From the NCBI GenBank assembly GCA_021817355.1, contig JAKAVI010000166.1:1-6981 (forward strand): a stretch of 6,981 bases of DNA. Reading direction: 5' to 3'. The translations under genes and the position numbers were made by a program. A model generated the notes under the pieces. That model saw only the letters and a list, made by a program, of their open reading frames with translations, was not told where the DNA came from and searched no databases. The DNA is from Pseudomonadota bacterium (lineage in GTDB: Bacteria; Pseudomonadota; Alphaproteobacteria; Micropepsales; Micropepsaceae). Of this stretch, positions 1 to 6,906 are shown piece by piece (the stretch's first letter is position 1; the number at the start of each line of letters is the position of its first letter).

Positions 1-2
1 CG

Positions 3-155
3 AAGCCCGCCCACGAGCGTCCACGCGCCGTCTTTTCGACCCAGGATTTCGAACTCCTGCGCGCGGCGGTAAGCGAGCATATCCGCCATTGCAAGGATGG
101 GGACGAAGCCGATAAATACGCCCACCTTCTGCACCGTCTGCGGCGCGTCAGCTAG
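3..155 (+). CDS. C-terminal part of a small uncharacterised protein (5' end outside the window)
   Basis: An open frame runs from the window edge to a TAG at 153-155, giving the last 50 residues of a protein whose start lies upstream. The other two forward frames stop earlier. The visible part is charged and probably helical, with the segment DFELLRAAVSEHIRHCKDGD followed by a stretch ending HLLHRLRRVS. It has no membrane segment and no catalytic motif I recognise. The even mix of acidic and basic residues and the clean stop just ahead of a strong hairpin support real coding. I do not recognise the family. It is probably a short cytoplasmic protein. The function is unknown, and its link to the downstream malate synthase gene is positional only, because a likely terminator separates them. 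Confidence 0.6.
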   Translation, partial: KPAHERPRAVFSTQDFELLRAAVSEHIRHCKDGDEADKYAHLLHRLRRVS

Positions 156-193
156 GACGCAGGCCCTGCGCCCACGGCGAGGCTTTCAAGGGG

Positions 194-225
194 CGCACCC
201 CGCGCGCAAAGAGCCGCGGGGTGCG
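194..225 (+). terminator. GC-rich hairpin, probable terminator of the upstream gene
   Basis: A perfect 11-bp inverted repeat (CGCACCCCGCG at 194-204, CGCGGGGTGCG at 215-225) closes a 10-nt loop, 39 bases after the stop codon at 155. The following sequence (TACCTTTAG) has only a short T stretch, so intrinsic termination may be weak or may need Rho. The position between two same-strand genes fits a terminator insulating glcB from its neighbour. Confidence 0.6.
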
Positions 226-267
226 TACCTTTAGAAACGCCGCAACAGGATATAAGACCAACCCAAG

Positions 268-292
268 GGCCCGCACCCTTACCCGGCGGGCC
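268..292 (+). promoter_or_regulatory. Hairpin in the glcB leader
   Basis: GGCCCGC at 268-274 and GCGGGCC at 286-292 form a perfect 7-bp stem with an 11-nt loop, ending 28 bases before the glcB ATG. A TATAAG sequence at 251-256 could serve as a -10 element, which would put this hairpin in the 5' untranslated leader. No good -35 element stands at the proper distance, so the promoter is only a suggestion. No T run follows, which argues against a terminator. The role is inferred from position alone. Confidence 0.3.
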
Positions 293-320
293 TCTAGCAT
301 TTGCGATCAGAGGATTGACC

Positions 321-2459
321 ATGGAGGGAGAACGCCCGGTGCCCGCGCCGCATCACATTTCTGCCGGCGACAAGACCAAAAGGCTCCAGCTCACCCCCGA
401 ACTCGAGCGCTTTCTCGCCGAGGACGCATTACCTGGGACAGGCCTTTCGCTGGCGCGCTTCTGCGCCGGGCTCGAAGCCATCTTCGTCCGGCTGTCGCCG
501 CGCAATCATGCGCTCCTGAAGGAGCGCGACCGGCTGCAGCAGAAAATCGATGACTGGCACCGCGCCCATCCGAAGGCCCCTGTGGGCGCGCCGCGCGCCT
601 TTCTCGAAGAGATCGGCTATCTGGCGCCTGAACCCCCGCCCTTTGCCATCTCCTCCTCGAACATCGATGAGGAGATCGCCCAGATGGCAGGTCCCCAGCT
701 TGTGGTGCCGGTGTTAAATGCCCGCTTCGTCCTCAATGCCGCCAATGCGCGCTGGGGCAGTCTCTATGATGCGCTCTATGGCACCGATGCCATGGACGGC
801 AAGACGCCGCCTTCGCCCGGTGGGTATGATCCCAGGCGCGGCGCCGAGGTCATCAAATGGAGCAAGCGCTTTTTGGACGAGGTGGTGCCGCTTAAGGGGC
901 TCAAATGGGCTGAGTGGACGGGCGGCGCATTGCCCCTCATCGATCCTGGCCAATGGGTGGGCCGGGCCGGGAACAATCTTCTCTTGCGCCATCATGGCCT
1001 TCACATCGAGATCGTGATCGATCCGGCCCATGCGGTCGGACGCAGCGATCCGGCCGGTATCGCCGATGTGATTTTGGAGGCGGCGCTGACCACGATCGTC
1101 GATCTCGAAGATTCGGTGGCGGCGGTGGACGGCGAGGACAAGGTCGCCGCCTATCGCAACTGGCTCGGACTGATGCGCGGAGATCTTGCCGCCAGCTTCA
1201 GCAAGGATGGCCGCACCATGACGCGGCGCATGGCCAAGGACCGCACCTATACGGCCACTGACGGGAGCAGCTTTACCCTCGCCGGGCGCAGCCTTCTTCT
1301 GGTGCGCAATGTCGGACATCTGATGACCACGCCGGCGGCCCGGTTTGATGGCGCCGAGGCCTTTGAAGGCATTCTCGATGCGGCAATCACCAGCCTGATC
1401 GCGCTCCATGATCTGAAACATCTAGGCGAGGCAAAAAACAGCCGCGCAGGCTCGATCTACATCGTCAAACCCAAGATGCATGGTCCGGACGAAGCCCGCT
1501 TCACCAATGACCTCTTCGCTGCCGTCGAAGATCTCCTTGGCCTTTCCCGCAACACCATCAAGGTCGGGGTGATGGACGAGGAGCGGCGGACCTCGGCCAA
1601 TCTGGCCGCCTCGATCGCTGCGGTGAAGGAGCGCATCTTCTTCATCAATACCGGCTTTCTGGACCGCACCGGCGATGAGATCCACACCTCGATGCTGGCC
1701 GGTGCCTTTCTGCGCAAGGCCGACATCAAGGCCGCGCGCTGGATCAAGGCCTATGAGGACCGCAATGTGCAGATCGGCCTGGCCTGCGGTTTTGCGGGAC
1801 GGGCACAGATCGGCAAGGGCATGTGGGCGGCACCTGACCGCATGCATGCCATGCTCGCCGAAAAGATCGGCCATCCCATGAGTGGCGCCAATACCGCCTG
1901 GGTACCATCGCCAACCGCGGCGACACTCCATGCCACCCATTACCATCGCTGCGACGTGAGCGCGCGCCAGAAGGCGCGGGCGAGCGAGCCGCAGAGCGCA
2001 CTCGAAGAGCTTCTTACGGTGCCTCTTGCTGGGGGTGCCAACTGGAGCGAAAGCCAGGTCGCCGAAGAACTCGACAACAATGTGCAGGGCATACTCGGCT
2101 ATGTCGTACGCTGGGTTGACCAGGGCGTTGGCTGTTCCAAGGTGCCAGATATTCACGACGTCGGTCTTATGGAAGACCGGGCGACGCTGCGCATCTCGTC
2201 GCAGCACATCGCCAACTGGCTCTTGCATGGCGTGGTGACCAAGGACGAGGTCGAAGCCTCGCTGCGGCGGATGGCCAAGAAGGTCGACGCCCAGAATGCG
2301 GGCGACAGTCTCTATCGGCCGATGTCGGGGCGCGAAACCGAAAGTCAGGCTTTTCAGGCGGCGCATCAGCTGATCTTTGATGGCGTGCGCCAGCCCAATG
2401 GCTATACGGAGCCAACGCTCCATGCCTTCCGCCAGAAGGAAAAGCAGCGGGCGGGCTGA
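321..2459 (+). CDS. glcB: Malate synthase G
   Basis: Malate synthase G condenses glyoxylate with acetyl-CoA and water to give malate and CoA, in the cytoplasm, as the second step of the glyoxylate shunt or to use glycolate-derived glyoxylate. The 712-residue product is close to the usual length of about 720 and aligns end to end, from memory, with E. coli GlcB. Visible landmarks are GPQLVVP from residue 124, [15 protein letters not shown] ending near 156, HHGLHIEI from 224, E263 in [10 protein letters not shown]329 in RNVGHLMT, the Mg2+ ligands E420 (MDEERRT) and D448 (GFLDRTGDE), [14 protein letters not shown] from 524, the active-site cysteine C605 (GCSKVPD) and the catalytic base D619 (MEDRATLR). 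All catalytic residues are present, so it should be active. I chose ATG 321 over the in-frame TTG at 315 because AGAGGA at 309-314 sits 6 bases before the ATG and directly against the TTG. No isocitrate lyase or glycolate oxidase gene is adjacent. Confidence 0.97.
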   Translation: MEGERPVPAPHHISAGDKTKRLQLTPELERFLAEDALPGTGLSLARFCAGLEAIFVRLSPRNHALLKERDRLQQKIDDWHRAHPKAPVGAPRAFLEEIGYLAPEPPPFAISSSNIDEEIAQMAGPQLVVPVLNARFVLNAANARWGSLYDALYGTDAMDGKTPPSPGGYDPRRGAEVIKWSKRFLDEVVPLKGLKWAEWTGGALPLIDPGQWVGRAGNNLLLRHHGLHIEIVIDPAHAVGRSDPAGIADVILEAALTTIVDLEDSVAAVDGEDKVAAYRNWLGLMRGDLAASFSKDGRTMTRRMAKDRTYTATDGSSFTLAGRSLLLVRNVGHLMTTPAARFDGAEAFEGILDAAITSLIALHDLKHLGEAKNSRAGSIYIVKPKMHGPDEARFTNDLFAAVEDLLGLSRNTIKVGVMDEERRTSANLAASIAAVKERIFFINTGFLDRTGDEIHTSMLAGAFLRKADIKAARWIKAYEDRNVQIGLACGFAGRAQIGKGMWAAPDRMHAMLAEKIGHPMSGANTAWVPSPTAATLHATHYHRCDVSARQKARASEPQSALEELLTVPLAGGANWSESQVAEELDNNVQGILGYVVRWVDQGVGCSKVPDIHDVGLMEDRATLRISSQHIANWLLHGVVTKDEVEASLRRMAKKVDAQNAGDSLYRPMSGRETESQAFQAAHQLIFDGVRQPNGYTEPTLHAFRQKEKQRAG

Positions 2460-2549
2460 CGTCGTCCTTTCGCCCAGGATTGTTGAAGCGGGCACAGAAT
2501 GGGTCTGGTCCTTGGTGCAAAAGCCAGATGCTCCCGTCCACCTCTGGGC

Positions 2550-2762
2550 TCAGCGACTGGCTAAAGCGCGTAGGGCTTCGCGTAACCCCGGGTCGTCTGC
2601 GGGAAAGTCCCTGATCTTGCGGCGGACCAGGCGACGTGCTGAGGTTTGCGCCATAGCCCTGTTCACCGCGTCCGGCAGCTTGATGCGATGCGCGCGCCGC
2701 AGCGCGAGGGCAGGGTTGGTGATCTCATCTCCCAGAGGACCTGCCTTGAAGCTTTCGAGGAA
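2550..2762 (-). pseudogene. Decayed C-terminal half of a PIN-domain (VapC-like) toxin
   Basis: On the minus strand a frame reads FLESF at 2762, then LALRRAHRIKLPDAV, and ends with RDFPADDPGLREAL before a TGA at 2550-2552. This matches the C-terminal half of PIN-domain ribonucleases of VapC type, where a segment like LRRxHxIKLPDAIIxATA is followed by LVTRNTxDFPADDPGVRVPY. The LPDA aspartate (2672-2670) and the DFPADDPG turn are kept. The usual TRNT has become RRKI, and the helix after LPDA reads NRAMAQTSARR where a hydrophobic IxATA segment is expected. The open frame continues upstream to 3098, but that part contains no N-terminal PIN start (LDTNxxI) and does not look like a PIN domain. I see no VapB/AbrB-type antitoxin beside it. 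The best reading is a truncated, mutated remnant that is not functional; an intact divergent protein of 182 residues is the less likely alternative. It converges on glcB. Confidence 0.6.
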
Positions 2763-3484
2763 GTTTCCGGTCGGCTCAAACGCGATATTCCACAGTTTGC
2801 GTGCGCGTAGCTTCCAAGACAATCGAACGCCTTTGGACCACGCTTGCGCACACTCCGGGTGGACTATTTTGCGCCAACCGTCAGGCACGACGTCTCGGCG
2901 CAGGTTTTCCTGCCGCCTCGCACGATCCGGGCCTTCTGGTTGATCTGCATCATGTCCTTGAGGTACCGCCTCTGTCCCCCACGAAATGCCTGAAAGCCAC
3001 GGGACTTCACCGTAATGCTGCAACAGCCATTTTCTCCAGGGTAAAGGTACGGCCATGAACGCCTCGGTCCGGGCGATCAAAACACCATTTTCCATCATTT
3101 AGTGCACATCCAGCCTTTCGCGGTGGCGTGCCGTCGGCTCCATGGGGCACGGCAAGAGGCCGCCGGACTTCGGAGGTGGTGCCAAGAAGCCCTTGCCGCT
3201 TGAGGCTGCTTGCTCCGAATTTCTTCTGAACGTCCAATGTCAGCAGCGCGGTGATGGCGCTGGCGTTGTCTCTCATTTGGCCTCGCGCTGATGCATGCCG
3301 GCGTAAAAAGGTTTATAAGATATTTGTACCGCCGCGAAACTGTCTTCGCGCTGACGACGTCCTTCCTGGCAAGGACGGTCTTTGGGTATGCAGTCCGATA
3401 CGCAGCGAGCTGCCTGCACATCTGGGCGAAGTTCATCAATCCGACGGCTGTTCTGGCAAAGAAGCCTACAGAGGAGAATGCCCT
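2763..3484. other. Gene-poor stretch with no convincing coding region
   Basis: About 720 bp in which every frame on both strands is either short or lacks protein-like composition and a ribosome binding site. The longest minus-strand frames (up to 3098, 3276 and 3634) overlap one another, and none reads like a known family. One minus-strand frame around 2890-3030 gives the protein-like string GGQRRYLKDMMQINQKARIV but has no start and soon reaches a stop, so it may be another gene fragment. An AT-rich patch at 3303-3327 (containing TTTATAAGATATTTG) and a perfect 6-bp inverted repeat (CGCGAA 3333-3338, TTCGCG 3345-3350) lie 135-180 bases ahead of the small gene at 3485 and could belong to its promoter region, although no clear -35/-10 pair is visible. 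Confidence 0.5.
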
Positions 3485-3664
3485 ATGGCATACGAAAACG
3501 ACAAGGATACGAGCCACGCATTGAGTGCAACGCAGACCGAGCAAATGACAAAATACGACATCACCCGTGTTCCAGTTGACTATTTCCATTACCGGCAGTT
3601 TCGCTACACAAATTTTGCGGACGCAGTTGCGCAAGCAAAGCGGGACGAGCAGCCCATGAGCTGA
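3485..3664 (+). CDS. Conserved small protein of unknown function (VPVDYFHYRxFRYTN motif)
   Basis: A 59-residue soluble protein. The N-terminal 20 residues are polar and rich in D, S, T and Q. The core is MTKYDITRVPVDYFHY followed by RQFRYTNFADAVAQAKR. I recognise this core as that of short hypothetical proteins in Rhizobiales, where ITRVPxDYFHYxxYRYTNLxDAxAQAKR is the usual form; no function is known to me. ATG 3485 has GAGGAG at 3471-3476, 8 bases upstream, a good ribosome binding site. A second in-frame ATG at 3545 (residue 21) begins exactly at the conserved core but has only a weak site, so the longer form is preferred. The frame is open further upstream to 3251, but that part is low-quality sequence. 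The gene stands alone between a decayed region and the convergent nhaA. The aromatic-rich core (Y, F, H, Y, F, Y) suggests a binding surface, which is inference only. Confidence 0.78.
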   Translation: MAYENDKDTSHALSATQTEQMTKYDITRVPVDYFHYRQFRYTNFADAVAQAKRDEQPMS

Positions 3665-3677
3665 CCAGAGCGGTCAG
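3661..3677 (+). terminator. Small hairpin at the stop codon of the 59-residue protein gene
   Basis: CTGACC at 3661-3666 and GGTCAG at 3672-3677 form a perfect 6-bp stem with a 5-nt loop, and the TGA stop (3662-3664) lies within the left arm. No T run follows, so if it helps end transcription it is not a standard intrinsic terminator. The next 200 bases up to the nhaA stop hold no gene I can support. Confidence 0.25.
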
Positions 3678-3834
3678 TGATGGCGGCCGTCATTGACGCA
3701 AAGCCGGGTCTTTGCCGGTTGCTTGCTCTGCCTCGGCGTACGGCAGCAATCTGTTATGCCGGTCATCTGTGACACCCCGGACCTTTTTCTTTGGCCGACA
3801 GTGCGCCAGGTGGCGTGTGAGCGGGCAGGCTGGA

Positions 3835-3857
3835 GCGGCAAACCCGATATCTGCCGC
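3835..3857 (-). terminator. Inverted repeat after the nhaA stop codon
   Basis: GCGGCA at 3835-3840 and TGCCGC at 3852-3857 form a perfect 6-bp stem with an 11-nt loop, starting 16 bases beyond the nhaA stop on the minus strand. No T tract follows in the direction of nhaA transcription, so it may be a weak or Rho-assisted end signal or may be chance. Confidence 0.25.
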
Positions 3858-3873
3858 GCTTTCAGGCTTCTAT

Positions 3874-5190
3874 TTACGCAGCCGGCCTTCGATGCACCAA
3901 TATGCTGAGCATCAAAAGCCCGGCCAAGGCTGAAACCGTAGAGGCGGCAAGAATTCCGATCTTGGCACTGCTCAACAGGGTAGGGCCATAGGCCTGCTGA
4001 GCAATAAAGAGTGACATCGTAAAGCCGATACCGGTCAGCAGCGTTCCGGCCGCGAGGATGGGCCAGCTCAATCCGGAGGTTCTTGTCGCCAGGCCCATGC
4101 GCGTGGAAAGCCAGCTAAAGCTGAAGACGCCAATTGGCTTGCCAAACACCAACGCCGCGAAAATCGCAGTGGAGATCGGCTGCCAAGGATCAATGTTGGA
4201 AATTATGACGCCGGCATTGGCAAACGCAAAGAGCGGCATGACGGCAAAGCCGACCCAGGGATGGAGCATAATCTCCAACCGCTCCACCGGCGAGAGCGCC
4301 TGCGTAACGGCCGTGCCGGCACGCTGCAGGTCACGGCGGTCCACAGTATTGCCGCTCCAGTGCTCGCCCGTCTCATAGGCCAGTACGCGGCGAAGGATTG
4401 CGCGCAAGCGTGCATCGTTGACCCAAGGCCCGGTTGGCGTCATGAGACCGAGCGCCACACCGGTGAAACTCGGATGAAGGCCTGATACGTCGAAACAGAG
4501 CCAGATCACCCCGCCGAACAGGAAATAGATCGGAATGCTTTTGATCCCGATCCACGAGGCCCCGGCAACGGCACAAAGCCCGGATATGCCAAGCAGCAAC
4601 GGCAGCCAGTGCAAAGTGTGACCATAGCCCACCGCCACCACCAGGATCGCGCCCACATCGTCAAAGATTGCCAGCGATAACAGAAATAACCGCAGTGGTG
4701 GCGGAATCCGCGAGCCAAGAAGCGCAAGGCAACCGATCACGAACGCGGTGTCGGTGGCCATCACGGTACCCCAGCCCTGAATTCCAGGGCGTCCGGCCAT
4801 CATCAGAAGAAAGATTGCCAGAGGCACGAGCATGCCGCCGAGCGCGCCGGCGAACGACAGGGCTGCCATACGCAGATGCTGCAGTTCACCCAGTACGAGC
4901 TCGCGTTTGAGTTCGAGGGCAACCTCAAAGAAAAAGAGGGTCATGAGCCCATCGTTGATCCAATGGTGCAACGAATGGGTGTAGCTCCATCTGCCAAAGT
5001 GCAGGCCAACTTGGGTCGTCCAGAATGGCAGAAAGGCCGTGGTCCAGGGCAAATTCGACAAAATCAGGGCGGCAATTGTAGCAAACAGCAAGGCGATACC
5101 GGCGAGAGCCTGGATCTTGAGAAAGCGGGTGAGGGCGCCCGTGAAGCGGTCGGCCATCTCATGGGGCAGTTCGGTATTGTCTTGAGGCAT
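3874..5190 (-). CDS. nhaA: Na+/H+ antiporter NhaA
   Basis: NhaA exports Na+ (or Li+) in exchange for protons across the inner membrane, for sodium and alkaline-pH homeostasis. From ATG 5190 the protein has 438 residues with about 12 hydrophobic segments; E. coli NhaA has 388. Family signatures are LMTLFFFEVALELKRELVLG near residues 82-101, ATDTAF with D147 (E. coli D133), LAIFDDVGA with the ion-binding pair D177/D178 (E. coli D163/D164), SGLHPSFTGVALGLMTPTGP from about 236 with H239 near the pH sensor position (H225), MLHPWVGFAVMPLFAFANAG near 308-327, and FGKPIG with K351 (E. coli K300). All key charged residues are kept, so it should be active. The frame is open up to a GTG at 5265, but ATG 5190 has AAGG 5 bases upstream and gives a more typical N-terminus before the first membrane helix. 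It is transcribed away from the DUF2147 gene. Confidence 0.95.
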   Translation of the reverse strand: MPQDNTELPHEMADRFTGALTRFLKIQALAGIALLFATIAALILSNLPWTTAFLPFWTTQVGLHFGRWSYTHSLHHWINDGLMTLFFFEVALELKRELVLGELQHLRMAALSFAGALGGMLVPLAIFLLMMAGRPGIQGWGTVMATDTAFVIGCLALLGSRIPPPLRLFLLSLAIFDDVGAILVVAVGYGHTLHWLPLLLGISGLCAVAGASWIGIKSIPIYFLFGGVIWLCFDVSGLHPSFTGVALGLMTPTGPWVNDARLRAILRRVLAYETGEHWSGNTVDRRDLQRAGTAVTQALSPVERLEIMLHPWVGFAVMPLFAFANAGVIISNIDPWQPISTAIFAALVFGKPIGVFSFSWLSTRMGLATRTSGLSWPILAAGTLLTGIGFTMSLFIAQQAYGPTLLSSAKIGILAASTVSALAGLLMLSILVHRRPAA

Positions 5191-5548
5191 TATCGCCTTA
5201 CGCTCCCGCAGCTCCGCCCGTCCCAAAGGCCATGGCCGGTAGCGCAAAATATACCCGTGCGGCACACGCCCGGGCTCTTGCCCGCCAGATCGATGCCAGT
5301 TGTCGCGCGCATGTTAGCCTATCGTCCAAGCAATAGCTTGCGTAAGCGCACGCAAATGCGACAACGATGGTGCGACGATGCAGAGCCTGCAATCTGCGTC
5401 TTTGTCTGATAAGATGCGTGAGGTGATATGAACGCTCGGAGCATCAGGTTGAAACATGGCGCCGAGGCGCGACACTGATCTACCGCGTGGGCAGGTTTGC
5501 CGGCCGCGCTCCGCCTGCCGCAAACCTAGATCCTCAAGGCGCCGCCGC
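5191..5548. promoter_or_regulatory. Divergent intergenic region between nhaA and the DUF2147 gene
   Basis: This 358-bp gap must hold the promoters of both neighbouring genes. Two inverted repeats share bases: CAAGC (5327-5331) with GCTTG (5336-5340), and TTGCGT (5338-5343) with ACGCAA (5350-5355), so in RNA the two hairpins would exclude each other. On the minus strand TATATT at 5253-5248 could be a -10 for nhaA, without a good -35. A 16-codon frame at 5428-5478 on the plus strand has a GAGG 4 bases before its ATG, but nothing else supports it. No protein-coding gene is evident. Confidence 0.4.
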
Positions 5549-6019
5549 ATGCGGCACCACGCAGCTTCGTACCTTACATTGCTTCTCATTTGCCTGAGCG
5601 TTCCTCTGCCCCGGGCGCGGGCTGCTGCAACGGACCCTGCCGGGGTGTGGCTGATGGGCACAAAGGTGGCCATCCAGATATGGCACTGCAGCGCCATGTT
5701 GTGCGGTCGCATCATCTGGCTCAAAGCGCCGCTTGATCCTGAGGGTCTGCTCAAACGTGACAAGCTCAATCCCGACAGGGCCCTCAGGGAGCGTCAGATT
5801 TGCGGCCCGACTATCATCTGGAGCCTGCATTCCAGTGGAGAAAATAGCTGGGAAGGCGGCTTTTTCTACAACCCCGACGATGGCTCGACCTACAGGGTCA
5901 ATATGGAACTTAAATCCACGGACGTGATGTCGGCACGGATCTATTCGGGATTTCCTTTGTTCGGAGAGACAAGGACTCTCGTCCGCGTTCCGATGGGAAC
6001 ATCGACAGGCTGGTGCTGA
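5549..6019 (+). CDS. Secreted DUF2147 family protein
   Basis: A 156-residue protein with an N-terminal signal peptide: MRHH, a hydrophobic core at about residues 8-20, and an ARA/A cleavage site near residue 25. The mature part of about 130 residues fits DUF2147 (PF09917), small periplasmic proteins found widely in Proteobacteria. Matching landmarks are GVW at its start, the cysteine pair C47/C52 in HCSAMLCGRIIWLKAPLD, NPDRALRERQICG with C85, WEGGFFYNPDDGSTY and the C-terminal GFPLFGETRTLVRV. The protein ends on a cysteine, C156. The family's molecular role is unknown; a beta-rich, lipocalin-like fold is an inference. The frame is open upstream to 5456, but ATG 5549 has AAGG 9 bases before it and starts exactly at the signal peptide, while the upstream extension is arginine-rich and unlike a leader. 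It diverges from nhaA and converges with exoD, with 26 bp between the two stops. Confidence 0.87.
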   Translation: MRHHAASYLTLLLICLSVPLPRARAAATDPAGVWLMGTKVAIQIWHCSAMLCGRIIWLKAPLDPEGLLKRDKLNPDRALRERQICGPTIIWSLHSSGENSWEGGFFYNPDDGSTYRVNMELKSTDVMSARIYSGFPLFGETRTLVRVPMGTSTGWC

Positions 6020-6045
6020 GCGGAAGGGGGGTGTCTTTGCTGTGC

Positions 6046-6645
6046 CTAAAGCCGAAACAGCAGATCGGCGCCCTTGAGCGCCGCCCAGCCTTCCCCCCAG
6101 GTAATGAGGAGCGATGGAAGAGCAAAAGACAGCGCGATACTGAGTAAGATACCATCCTCTTCCAGATAGGCGACGGCAATCAGCGTAATCAGGGCGCCCG
6201 GAATAATATTGCTGAGCGGTATGGGCAGGCAAAGCGTGACCGCCAGTACGACCACGATGACGCCGACAAGGCGCTTTGTGACCTGAAATGGCGCATGCCA
6301 GCGCGGGCGAAAGAGTTTTTCCACCATGTCAATCAGCAAGGAGGCGCGCTCGATCAGCCGCGACATGCGCTGAAAGGAAAAGGTCCGTTCGGCAATGATG
6401 GCTGGCAGGGCCGGCGCCTCGTGCGCCAGCATCATCTCAACGCCAAGAATGAGGAGCAGAAGCCCGGACAAAACCGAGAGCCCAGGCATGATCGACACAA
6501 GACCAAGCAGAAGCATGATGGCCCCGAACGAGCGGTCCTGAAGATTGCAAACGAGCCAAGCCACGCTGACATCTCTCTGCGGTGCAGCCGCAAGGGCGCT
6601 CCGGAAAAGTTGCGAGGCAGGAATTTGCCGGACCGATGCGGTCAC
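6046..6645 (-). CDS. ExoD family membrane protein (exopolysaccharide synthesis ExoD-like)
   Basis: A 199-residue inner-membrane protein of the ExoD family (PF06055), named after Rhizobium ExoD, which is needed for exopolysaccharide production and alkaline tolerance; its biochemical activity is unknown. The layout is typical: a soluble N-terminus, DRSFGAIMLLLGLVSIMPG with a helical hairpin at about 41-73, an amphipathic middle containing the RPRW motif at 113-116, then PIPLSNIIPG and three hydrophobic segments at about 126-143, 147-162 and 165-183, with LEEDG between the last two. The start is a GTG at 6645 with an AAAGGG 9 bases upstream. Its first bases overlap the stop of a short upstream frame (GTGA), which could couple translation. 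It converges with the DUF2147 gene. The presence of both an alkaline-tolerance-associated family and NhaA in one window is suggestive but does not show a shared role. Confidence 0.88.
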   Translation of the reverse strand: MTASVRQIPASQLFRSALAAAPQRDVSVAWLVCNLQDRSFGAIMLLLGLVSIMPGLSVLSGLLLLILGVEMMLAHEAPALPAIIAERTFSFQRMSRLIERASLLIDMVEKLFRPRWHAPFQVTKRLVGVIVVVLAVTLCLPIPLSNIIPGALITLIAVAYLEEDGILLSIALSFALPSLLITWGEGWAALKGADLLFRL

Positions 6646-6761
6646 GAATTGGCGCCCTTTCTTAATCCCTGGCGAAGCTCGGCGTCAGCGGACAGTTCCT
6701 TCGGATATAAGGGCCCAGCGATCCCTGGATGGGGCCAGGGACTTGGCAGCGACAGAGCCAT
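6642..6761 (-). CDS. Possible 39-residue protein overlapping the exoD start
   Basis: A short minus-strand frame beginning MALSLPSPWPHPGIAGPL and ending LRQGLRKGANS. Its TGA overlaps the GTG start of exoD in a 4-base GTGA, an arrangement common in translationally coupled pairs. ATG 6761 has GGGGAG about 6 bases upstream; an in-frame ATG at 6779 has no such site. The N-terminal half is rich in proline and glycine and the C-terminal half is charged and helix-prone. I do not recognise a family. It may be a real small protein, a leader that sets exoD translation, or chance, since the GTG and TGA overlap could arise freely at this GC content. Confidence 0.3.
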   Translation of the reverse strand: MALSLPSPWPHPGIAGPLYPKELSADAELRQGLRKGANS

Positions 6762-6846
6762 AAATCTCTCCCCGATCATTGGTTGTGTGCCCTTCCGGAA
6801 TAGAAACGCCCTGGCCGTAGTGATGGCCGCCCGGGCCCTTCGGCAG

Positions 6847-6906
6847 TCAAAGAGGGGAACCGAAAGGCGCGACCTCGATGAACCCGGGCAGCACGGCCAT
6901 CACCAT
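6847..6906 (-). CDS. Possible 19-residue leader peptide
   Basis: A minus-strand frame of 19 codons, MVMAVLPGFIEVAPFGSPL, with a strong AGGAAGG ribosome binding site about 7 bases before the ATG at 6906. It ends 67 bases before the next short frame upstream of exoD. The composition is hydrophobic and protein-like, but the length is too short to judge. Its start region lies inside a perfect inverted repeat, so if translated it may be regulated by RNA structure or act as a leader. There is no family match from memory. Confidence 0.2.
   Translation of the reverse strand: MVMAVLPGFIEVAPFGSPL

Noticed and set aside
315..320. TTG start for glcB two codons before the ATG
   Set aside because: AGAGGA ends at 314, leaving no spacing for TTG 315 but a proper 6 bases for ATG 321.
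714..2495. Long open frames on the minus strand opposite glcB (235 and 357 codons)
   Set aside because: They are antisense to a full-length, well-conserved gene, have no recognisable domain, and are expected in high-GC coding DNA.
2663..2851. GISRLSRPE in another minus-strand frame as the second acidic motif of the same PIN domain
   Set aside because: It fits an ISxxxxxE pattern, but it lies directly against FLESF with no room for the intervening helix, so it would require a deletion as well as a frameshift; too weak to claim.
3693..3933. Two plus-strand frames of about 70 codons after the 59-residue protein gene
   Set aside because: They run into the nhaA 3' end on the opposite strand, lack ribosome binding sites and show no family-like segments.
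5191..5265. N-terminal extension of NhaA from GTG 5265
   Set aside because: The extra 25 residues are arginine-rich and unlike NhaA N-termini, and ATG 5190 has an AAGG site 5 bases upstream.
5198..5392. 64-codon minus-strand frame just upstream of nhaA
   Set aside because: It starts with TTG without a good ribosome binding site and is dominated by alanine, arginine and cysteine; probably chance.
5456..5548. N-terminal extension of the DUF2147 protein from ATG 5456
   Set aside because: The extension is very arginine-rich and would bury the clear signal peptide that begins at ATG 5549.
6038..6062. Inverted repeat TGCTGT / ACAGCA between the DUF2147 and exoD stops as a shared terminator
   Set aside because: Only 6 bp with a 13-nt loop, one arm inside the exoD coding end, and no T run on either strand.
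5534..6232. 232-codon minus-strand frame across the DUF2147 gene and the exoD 3' end
   Set aside because: It overlaps two supported genes and its composition is that of a shadow frame, without domain-like segments.
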